A stretch of 5,561 nt of DNA. It comes from an uncultured Christensenella sp. (lineage in GTDB: Bacteria > Bacillota > Clostridia > Christensenellales > Borkfalkiaceae). The stretch's first letter is position 1. Each line of letters opens with the position of its first letter. The stretch lies in NCBI GenBank assembly GCA_910586065.1, contig CAJUGI010000014.1, positions 1 through 5,561 of the forward strand. The letters run 5' to 3'. The notes under the pieces were generated by a model. The model was not told the origin of the DNA and did not search any database. It saw nothing but the letters and a program-made list of their open reading frames with translations. This document shows positions 1-5,561 of this stretch, in pieces. Made by a program: the position numbers and the translations under genes.

Positions 1-860
1 GTAGTATTCTGAAGTTGATAGTTGATGAAATACCGGGAATAAGTGTCTTGGCAAGTGGTTCTTCGTCATTCGATTTGCTGAATAAGACTGGTGAACCGTT
101 GGTCGGCCGCAGTACGCAATTTCTCCTTACACCATTCTCGCAACGGGAAATCGCACAGACGGAAACGGCACTTGAAACCCGCCAGAACCTCGAAGCGCGC
201 TTGATTTACGGTTCCTATCCCGAAGTAGTAATGATGGAGAACTATGAACGTAAAACAGACTACCTACGTGATATTGTCGGTGCATACCTGCTTAAAGATA
301 TCTTAGCAATTGACGGCTTAAAAAATTCGAGCAAGATGCGCGATCTACTGCGATTGATAGCTTTTCAGTTGGGCAGCGAAGTTTCTTACGAAGAGTTAGG
401 TAAACAACTCGGCATGAGCAAGACGACCGTTGAAAAATACCTCGACCTATTGGAAAAGGTCTTCGTTATCTATCGTCTGGGGGCTTATTCGCGTAACCTA
501 CGCAAGGAGGTTACAAAAGCTGGCAAGTGGTACTTCTACGACAACGGCATTCGCAATGCCATTATCGGGGCTTTCTCACCGCTGGCCATTCGGCAGGATG
601 TCGGTGCGCTGTGGGAGAACTACATCATCGGAGAGCGGCGCAAAGCGAACTTCAATGAGGGACTGCACAGGGAGTTCTATTTCTGGCGCACCTACGACAA
701 ACAGGAAATCGACCTGATTGAGGAGAGTGCCGACAGTCTTACCGCCTTGGAGTTCAAGTGGGGAAATAAAATGCCGGCCGCACCGAAAGCCTTCCAAGAA
801 GCCTATCCCTATGCCGAGTTTCATGTGGTAAATCGGGAGAATTATTTGGAGTTCGTATAA
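1..860 (+). CDS. AAA_14/DUF4143-family ATPase, C-terminal part (5' end outside window)
   Basis: The reading frame is open from the first bases (codons from position 3) to the TAA at 858-860. The TTG at 15 is an internal Leu codon: the upstream codons read SILK and join smoothly to LIVDEIPGIS, a typical family stretch, so the true start and Walker A lie to the left. Of about 285 visible residues, VLASGSSSFDL (about 15-25) is the AAA sensor-type strand. YGSYPEV (about 69-75) is the family's G-x-YPE signature. A winged-helix region (about 126-155, SYEELGKQLGMSKTTVEKYL) leads into a DUF4143 domain. That domain has a PD-(D/E)xK-like pattern: LWENYIIGE, then EIDLI, then LEFKWG (Asp, Glu-x-Lys). The family is abundant in Bacteroidota and archaea, and its cellular role is poorly defined; nuclease activity is not established. 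The gene ends 16 bp before the KAP gene on the same strand, so the two may share a transcript. Confidence 0.88.
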   Translation, partial: SILKLIVDEIPGISVLASGSSSFDLLNKTGEPLVGRSTQFLLTPFSQREIAQTETALETRQNLEARLIYGSYPEVVMMENYERKTDYLRDIVGAYLLKDILAIDGLKNSSKMRDLLRLIAFQLGSEVSYEELGKQLGMSKTTVEKYLDLLEKVFVIYRLGAYSRNLRKEVTKAGKWYFYDNGIRNAIIGAFSPLAIRQDVGALWENYIIGERRKANFNEGLHREFYFWRTYDKQEIDLIEESADSLTALEFKWGNKMPAAPKAFQEAYPYAEFHVVNRENYLEFV

Positions 861-876
861 TCAATAAATTACGTAT

Positions 877-3800
877 ATGGAAACAAAACTACAATCCAAA
901 CAGCAATATCCGCGGTTTATCCAAAATAAACCGTGTGGTATTGACAAATTCGATGGAGGTTCGCAAGAAAGGTTGGCAAAAACTATTGCTCGCCATTTTT
1001 GTCAGAATGATTCATTGGATGAGGAATGTACTTTACCTCGAATTATCGGCATCGAAGGTATTTGGGGATCTGGAAAATCCAACGTGGTTAAAATGTTGGA
1101 ACGTGAATTATCAGACGACTATTACTTTTTTGAGTATGACGCATGGGGACATCAAGAGGACTTGCAACGCCGCTCTATATTGGAATTGCTTACAAGCAAA
1201 CTTATTGATGATGGTATCCTATCTGGAAATGCAACAATAAAAGTCAAAGGTGGAGGTACGAAAACCGTATCATGGTCTGAAAAGCTGAAATATTTATTAG
1301 CCCGTAAAACGGAGACCGTAACCGAAAAATATCCCCTTATCAGTAATGGTATGGTTGCGGCATTTTTGGTTGCAGTTTTAACTCCGATATTTACATTTAT
1401 TGCGTATGCAGTAAAACCTACACCCACAACATGGTGGTTTTCTTTATTGTCTATTATCATAGCTGCACTGCCAGTTCTTATTGCATTGTGCGTTTGGAAA
1501 TGGGCATATAGCAAAGATCATAAATATGGATGGAGTTATATGTTAGCTATTTATCAAGATAAAGTCGAAAAGGACGTTTGCTATGAGACTTTGAGCGAAG
1601 ACGAACCAACGGTTTACGAGTTCAAAACATGGATGCAAGACATTTCTGATTTTATCAAGGAAAAAGGACAACGTAAATTAGTCCTTGTTTTTGACAACAT
1701 GGATCGTCTCCCCGCTGAAAAAGTAAAAGAATTATGGTCTTCTATCCATACGTTCTTCGCCGATAGCGGTTTTGAAAATGTTTGGGCTGTTATTCCTTTC
1801 GATGAAACACATTTAGCTTGTGCATTCGGAGATGAGACCGACGAACAAACGAAACAACTGACCAAGTATTTTATCAATAAAACTTTCCCTATTGTTTATC
1901 GTGTTGCTCCTCCTGTTATTACCGACTATCGAAGTATATTCAACAAACTGTTTGTTGAAGCATTTGGAGAAACAGAAAATGAAGCGAAAGAAACTATAAA
2001 TCGGATATTCAGATTGGTAAATCCTAATGCCAATGTTAGGGAAATTATATCATATATCAATGAGATGGTCGCTCTTAAACAAGAGTGGTGTAACGAAATT
2101 TTGATGATAAACATAGCATTGTTCTGTTTGAAGAAGACGGATATTCTGGCAAATCCAGTAGAACAAATATTGTCCGGCGACTATCTGAATGGCATTCAAA
2201 CAATAATTAACAATGATCTGCAAACACAACGCGAAATTGCAGCTTTGGTATATGGTGTCGATGTTGAAGATGCTCGACAAATTCCATTGAAAAAATATAT
2301 TGAAGGCTGCATCAACGGAGAAGAAGACCACGACATAAATCAATATGCAGAGACTAATAAACAATTTGACACTGTATTAGAAGAAGTTATACAATGTATG
2401 GACAATGCGCTTATCGATAAGATTATACATTGTTTGCATAAATTAACTCGAAAGAGCGATGTTATTCTGCGTGTATGGCAAAGAATAGCACAATTGAAAT
2501 TAAAAGAATCCATAGAGAAGCAGGTGTTCCCTGTCGAATACCAAGAACTGCTGTTGCATTTAGACACGGAAAGCCAAAACCATGTGATTGCTCAATTATA
2601 TAAGAAGATAGTTCGGTTCAATGACTTCAATGGCGGCGACTATTTCAAAACGTTAGATGCAATAGACAGGTTTATTGCGCAAAATAAGTTGGCGTGCGAT
2701 TTTACGTCATTGATTGAAGCAAAAACAGTCAAGCCAAATACATTTATCGATTATATTCAAGCTGCAAATGCAACAGATGCTGCCTATCGGGATAACGCGA
2801 CAACTAAAGCATATAAATATTATCAAGTAGCAACAAATTCGGAGGCGCTCGATAATTATTTGGCAAACTTACTACCCGATAATTTCGACCATGCAGATAT
2901 TGTAAAAACGTTAAAAGATAATTCTACCTATACGTTTCCAACGCTTTTGCAAGCGATCACGAATTGCATTGATGAACAGAATGTAAATAAAGATAATATA
3001 GGGGCTATATTTACAACCTATCGTTTATTGGCATCTGACGAAGAAAGACCTTTACCTGTAACGTTAGATTCAACCTACATAAATCAGTTGCATTCTGAAT
3101 TAGAAACTGATGGCCGAAACATTAAAGAGTCTGGATATTACGATTTAGTCGCCATGCAATTGGCACATGGTCATTCCGTTTCCTTAATAGAGGGTGGAGA
3201 TATAAAATATGTTGCAGAACTCATGGACTATTATGTGGATCATGGAGACTTATTAGTAAATAGTGTGGGATGGAATATACCGCTATTAAATGAAACACTA
3301 CAATACATGGTAAATCATAAACTTGGCTATAAATTATTGCTCTCAGACATATTGCCCCAATTTGAAGATATTAAGAACAGAATAGGTGTAACGGATGAGG
3401 TATTTATCGAGCATTTAGCAGAGTGGAATACCGATTTGGATAAGTATATCACTAAGAACAATATTAAAGATGTAATTCCTGACGCATCTTTTTACGATTT
3501 GACCACTAAAATAAGCAATGTCCTGACCGATCATATCAATAAAATAGCGTTCGAAGCGTTGTCTGAAATAAGTGTTGATACATTATACGCCCAAAGAACA
3601 GCACATACATCATATTATTGGTTTGTCGCAATAAAACATTTACTGGCTAAAATCAAATCCTTGCCAGATAACTTGACTGAATTTGGCAAAAAGATTCTGA
3701 TGGATATTGCTTCTGGAACTCAAAGTTTGAATCCTTTCCCTAATTGTTTCAAGAATATAGTTGAAAGATTGGATAAACGAAAAATTAAATCGACAGTTAC

Positions 3801-4131
3801 CGATATAAGAAATGATTTCTGCATCGGTAAAAAGACTATCAATGCAATAAAGTTTCAATTTTTCGAAACATGGCTTAGATCGCATGGTAATTTGAAAAGT
3901 CAAGCTGGAGACGTTATTGATAAAATAGTGAAACCTGTAATTTCCGATGGGGCATGCCGTTCATTGATTCTGCAAAACAAAGATTTTTATATGGATTTAA
4001 TAAATACAGCAGGGGATGATGCTTATGAATTGAAAAAGAGTCTCCGAAACCTCATACAAAAAGATTCAGATCCGCAATTGGTTAAATTTGTCAATTCGAT
4101 AGATTCAGTACCTGAGGTTGAAACCGCGTAA
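877..4131 (+). CDS. KAP-family membrane-anchored P-loop NTPase, candidate defence protein
   Basis: Complete gene of 1084 residues, predicted to be an inner-membrane NTPase. The ATG at 877 is supported because KAP-like homology starts near residue 14 (FIQNKPCGIDKF). No Shine-Dalgarno sequence precedes it, only an AT-rich leader, as is usual in Bacteroidota. Walker A is GIWGSGKS (61-68). A KAP-type aromatic segment, FFEYDAWGH, follows (84-92). Two hydrophobic helices (about 158-179 and 186-208) interrupt the NTPase fold. Walker B is LVLVFDNMDR (268-277), with Asn where many KAP proteins have a second Asp. The strand NVWAVIPFDE (301-310) looks like a sensor region. Residues from about 345 to the end are helix-rich, with no domain I recognise and no further membrane segment. 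The family is named after Kidins220/ARMS and PifA, the latter a T7-exclusion protein, so phage defence is inferred, not shown. Its base composition is much poorer in GC than its neighbours, suggesting transfer. It converges on mobC. Confidence 0.88.
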   Translation: METKLQSKQQYPRFIQNKPCGIDKFDGGSQERLAKTIARHFCQNDSLDEECTLPRIIGIEGIWGSGKSNVVKMLERELSDDYYFFEYDAWGHQEDLQRRSILELLTSKLIDDGILSGNATIKVKGGGTKTVSWSEKLKYLLARKTETVTEKYPLISNGMVAAFLVAVLTPIFTFIAYAVKPTPTTWWFSLLSIIIAALPVLIALCVWKWAYSKDHKYGWSYMLAIYQDKVEKDVCYETLSEDEPTVYEFKTWMQDISDFIKEKGQRKLVLVFDNMDRLPAEKVKELWSSIHTFFADSGFENVWAVIPFDETHLACAFGDETDEQTKQLTKYFINKTFPIVYRVAPPVITDYRSIFNKLFVEAFGETENEAKETINRIFRLVNPNANVREIISYINEMVALKQEWCNEILMINIALFCLKKTDILANPVEQILSGDYLNGIQTIINNDLQTQREIAALVYGVDVEDARQIPLKKYIEGCINGEEDHDINQYAETNKQFDTVLEEVIQCMDNALIDKIIHCLHKLTRKSDVILRVWQRIAQLKLKESIEKQVFPVEYQELLLHLDTESQNHVIAQLYKKIVRFNDFNGGDYFKTLDAIDRFIAQNKLACDFTSLIEAKTVKPNTFIDYIQAANATDAAYRDNATTKAYKYYQVATNSEALDNYLANLLPDNFDHADIVKTLKDNSTYTFPTLLQAITNCIDEQNVNKDNIGAIFTTYRLLASDEERPLPVTLDSTYINQLHSELETDGRNIKESGYYDLVAMQLAHGHSVSLIEGGDIKYVAELMDYYVDHGDLLVNSVGWNIPLLNETLQYMVNHKLGYKLLLSDILPQFEDIKNRIGVTDEVFIEHLAEWNTDLDKYITKNNIKDVIPDASFYDLTTKISNVLTDHINKIAFEALSEISVDTLYAQRTAHTSYYWFVAIKHLLAKIKSLPDNLTEFGKKILMDIASGTQSLNPFPNCFKNIVERLDKRKIKSTVTDIRNDFCIGKKTINAIKFQFFETWLRSHGNLKSQAGDVIDKIVKPVISDGACRSLILQNKDFYMDLINTAGDDAYELKKSLRNLIQKDSDPQLVKFVNSIDSVPEVETA

Positions 4132-4136
4132 GTATT

Positions 4137-4269
4137 TGTCTAACAAGTCCGAATTTTACGATTTTACCCGTCAGAACTGAAGTGCCCCCCAAAAAAATTG
4201 TATCCAACTTTTGGGGGTCACTTCAAACTTCGATAGGGATAATTTTCAATTTTGGGGACTTGTTAGACA
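4137..4269. repeat. 133-bp imperfect palindrome with perfect 14-bp terminal inverted repeats
   Basis: TGTCTAACAAGTCC at 4137-4150 is the exact reverse complement of 4256-4269. The structure fills the gap between the convergent KAP and mobC genes. It starts 6 bp after the KAP stop and includes the mobC stop codon (TAA read from 4265 to 4263). The outer ends have the TG...CA form. The segments between outer and inner repeats (4151-4177 and 4226-4255) match only loosely when one is reverse-complemented. I see no flanking target duplication at the outer ends and no room for a gene. It could be a miniature inverted-repeat element, the fused ends of a deleted insertion sequence, or a structured 3' region serving both transcripts. 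The repeat itself is directly visible; its origin is inference. Confidence 0.8.
4178..4225. repeat. 48-bp inner palindrome resembling abutted IS3/IS150-type ends, flanked by AAC
   Basis: TGAAGTG (4178-4184) pairs with CACTTCA (4219-4225). After one C/T mismatch, CCCCCAAAA (4186-4194) pairs with TTTTGGGGG (4209-4217). A three-base TTG/CAA pair then closes a TATC loop. The arms read TGAAGTG-C/A-CCCCCAAAA, close to the general TG..CTGnCCCCAAAA..TTGGA look of IS150-group IS3 ends, from memory of the family and not from a search. AAC lies immediately on both sides (4175-4177 and 4226-4228), the size of a 3-bp target duplication, although this can occur by chance. No transposase lies between the arms. 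As RNA it would form a strong hairpin, but no T-run follows on either strand, so it is not a standard intrinsic terminator. Confidence 0.65.
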
Positions 4270-5561
4270 GTCTCATTATCTGGTAGCAGTTTACACAGCA
4301 CCGGATCGTTTTTGATACGCTCCAGTTCCTCCTGCACAATCTGCTTCACCTCTTCCTTGATGCGCCGGTAGTTCGCCTGCACCGTTTCCTTCATGCGGTC
4401 GTTGCCGTCCTCGTCCGTGAAGTTTGTAATGACGGGAATTTTCTTGTAGGCACTTTCTTCCCGTTTCACCTTTTCGGCATCCACCACAATCTCGCAATGA
4501 AAAATCTTCTGCTCGATACGCTCGTTGAAGTTGTCGGATACAGAACCGACAAACATTCCCTGCGTAAGCCCGGAAATCTTACTCGGTGGAATGAGCGCGT
4601 CCATCTGCGTGTTGATGGAGGTGGAAACATCCTGCCGGTTGATGGAGATGGACTGCCGTTTCTGCAACACCTTACCGAACCGCTCGGAGAGCGTCTTGGC
4701 TGTTTCCCCCACCACCTGACCGGAGAAAATATTGCCGACAGTGTTCATCACCACTTTCGCCTCTTTGTCCCCGTAGTCACGCACTAACTGGCTGAAATCC
4801 TGAAAGCCCAGACACACGGCAACCTTGTTGCTTCGGGCGGTAGCTATAAGATTGTCCAACCCTTTGAAGTATATTGTGGGCAACTCGTCGATGATGACCG
4901 ATGACTTCAGCATCCCCTTCTTGTTGATGAGCTTCACGATACGGGAATTATACAGACCGAGTGCCGCACCGTAGATATTCTGACGGTCGGGATTGTTACC
5001 CACGCAGAGGATTTTCGGCTCTTCGGGATTGTTGATGTCCAGCGTAAACTCGCTGTCTGACATCACCCAGTAGAGCTGCGGTGAAATCATCCTCGAAAGC
5101 GGGATTTTTGCCGACGCTATCTGACCCATGAGCTGCTCCGCAGCCCCTCCAAGCCACGCATCCATGAACGGCGAAAGGTAGTTCTCCAGCTCCGGATAAG
5201 AGGTCAGTATCGGAAATATATCCTCGTAACGGCGGTTCAGAAACTCGATAGCATGGGGAAACGTGCAAAACTTCCCGTTCTGATAGATTTTGAGATACCA
5301 GATAATACTGGCAAACAGAATGATAGGTGACTCCACGAAGAAGTCGCCCTGCTTTTGCACCCACGTTTTATTGAGGTTGAGCATTATTGTGTAGGCACTC
5401 TCATAGGCATCCGTAATATCTTCCATAAAATCCGGGTGAATGGGATTGCACCGATGAGAGCGTCGCGGGTCGTCGAAGTTGATCACATAGAACTTCGGCT
5501 TTACCTTGTAGCCGTCCGGGTGGTTCAGCAAATGGTTGTAGGCAATAGTAGATAGGTCGGG
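4263..5561 (-). CDS. mobC: MobC/TraG-family type IV coupling protein, C-terminal 432 residues (5' end outside window)
   Basis: This is the VirD4-like ATPase that docks the relaxase-DNA complex onto the mating channel at the inner membrane during conjugation. The frame is open from the right edge to the TAA at 4265-4263. The TTG at 5531 is not the start: the preceding codons read PDLSTIAYNH, running into LLNHPDGYKVKPKFYVINFD, as in Bacteroidales coupling proteins. Roughly 430 residues are visible of a family usually near 670, so Walker A and the N-terminal membrane helices lie to the right. Visible hallmarks, counted from the TTG, are FYVINFDDPRRSHRCNP (14-30), the QGDFFVESPI helix (61-70), Walker B SSVIIDELPT (210-219), ATARSNKVAVCLGFQDFSQL (230-249) and GQVVGETAKTLSERFGK (271-287). 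The charged C-terminal tail ends in NETV, and its stop lies in the outer inverted repeat. The relaxase genes would be expected beyond the right edge. Confidence 0.93.
   Translation of the reverse strand, partial: PDLSTIAYNHLLNHPDGYKVKPKFYVINFDDPRRSHRCNPIHPDFMEDITDAYESAYTIMLNLNKTWVQKQGDFFVESPIILFASIIWYLKIYQNGKFCTFPHAIEFLNRRYEDIFPILTSYPELENYLSPFMDAWLGGAAEQLMGQIASAKIPLSRMISPQLYWVMSDSEFTLDINNPEEPKILCVGNNPDRQNIYGAALGLYNSRIVKLINKKGMLKSSVIIDELPTIYFKGLDNLIATARSNKVAVCLGFQDFSQLVRDYGDKEAKVVMNTVGNIFSGQVVGETAKTLSERFGKVLQKRQSISINRQDVSTSINTQMDALIPPSKISGLTQGMFVGSVSDNFNERIEQKIFHCEIVVDAEKVKREESAYKKIPVITNFTDEDGNDRMKETVQANYRRIKEEVKQIVQEELERIKNDPVLCKLLPDNETV

Noticed and set aside
15..17. TTG at 15 as the start of the first gene
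   Set aside because: The frame continues upstream to the window edge with family-like residues (SILK before LIVDEIPGI), and the protein would lack its Walker A half.
861..876. Dedicated Bacteroides promoter (TAnnTTTG type) in the gap before the KAP gene
   Set aside because: The gap is only 16 bp. The partial match TTATTTGG near the end of the upstream gene fits poorly and lacks a convincing -33 element.
1152..1514. Open frames on the strand opposite the KAP gene, including this 120-codon one
   Set aside because: They lie wholly within a well-supported coding gene, have low-complexity or unrecognisable products, and are expected shadows.
4185..4197. Six C followed by seven A as a phase-variable tract
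   Set aside because: It lies outside any coding region and forms part of a palindrome arm, so there is no reading frame for it to switch.
4178..4225. Rho-independent terminator for the KAP gene or mobC
   Set aside because: The hairpin is strong, but the bases after it are AAACTTCG on the + strand and GTTCTGAC on the - strand, with no T-tract. It may still slow or stop transcription, but it is not a recognisable intrinsic terminator.
4497..4787. Rightward open frames across mobC, and a leftward 122-codon frame at 4996-5364
   Set aside because: They overlap a strongly recognised coupling-protein gene, and the products show no known motif.
5529..5531. TTG at 5531 (minus strand) as the start of the coupling protein
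   Set aside because: The upstream codons PDLSTIAYNH are conserved family sequence, so the gene is simply cut by the window edge.

Overview
The window looks like a piece of a Bacteroidales (Bacteroides/Parabacteroides-type) integrative conjugative element carrying accessory cargo. The main reason is the leftward gene at the right edge. It encodes the C-terminal two thirds of the type IV coupling protein called MobC or TraG in CTnDOT-like conjugative transposons, with near-canonical family motifs. Start contexts without a Shine-Dalgarno sequence also fit Bacteroidota.

Layout from left to right. (1) Positions 1-860, + strand: the 3' part of an AAA_14/DUF4143-type ATPase gene, whose N-terminus with Walker A lies outside the window. 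(2) Positions 877-4131, + strand: a complete 1084-residue KAP-type P-loop NTPase. It has two membrane helices inserted between Walker A and Walker B, and a helical C-terminal region of about 740 residues that I cannot assign. (3) Positions 4132-4262: a short gap between the convergent 3' ends of the KAP gene and mobC. It is filled by a nested inverted repeat: a perfect 14-bp outer pair (4137-4150 / 4256-4269) around a 48-bp inner TG...CA palindrome flanked by AAC on both sides. (4) Positions 4263-5561, - strand: mobC/traG, truncated by the right window edge; its stop codon lies inside the outer repeat.

The KAP gene is visibly AT-rich (sampled 60-base blocks of 30-43% GC). The flanking ATPase and coupling-protein genes are richer in GC (sampled blocks of 42-57%). 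With its position downstream of mobC, this makes the KAP gene look like laterally acquired cargo. KAP NTPases include PifA, the F-plasmid protein that excludes phage T7, so a membrane-anchored anti-phage or element-exclusion role is the most attractive hypothesis, but the sequence does not prove it. The 16-bp gap between the two + strand genes suggests co-transcription and possibly a linked function. No tRNA, rRNA, CRISPR array, toxin-antitoxin pair or intact transposase gene was seen.
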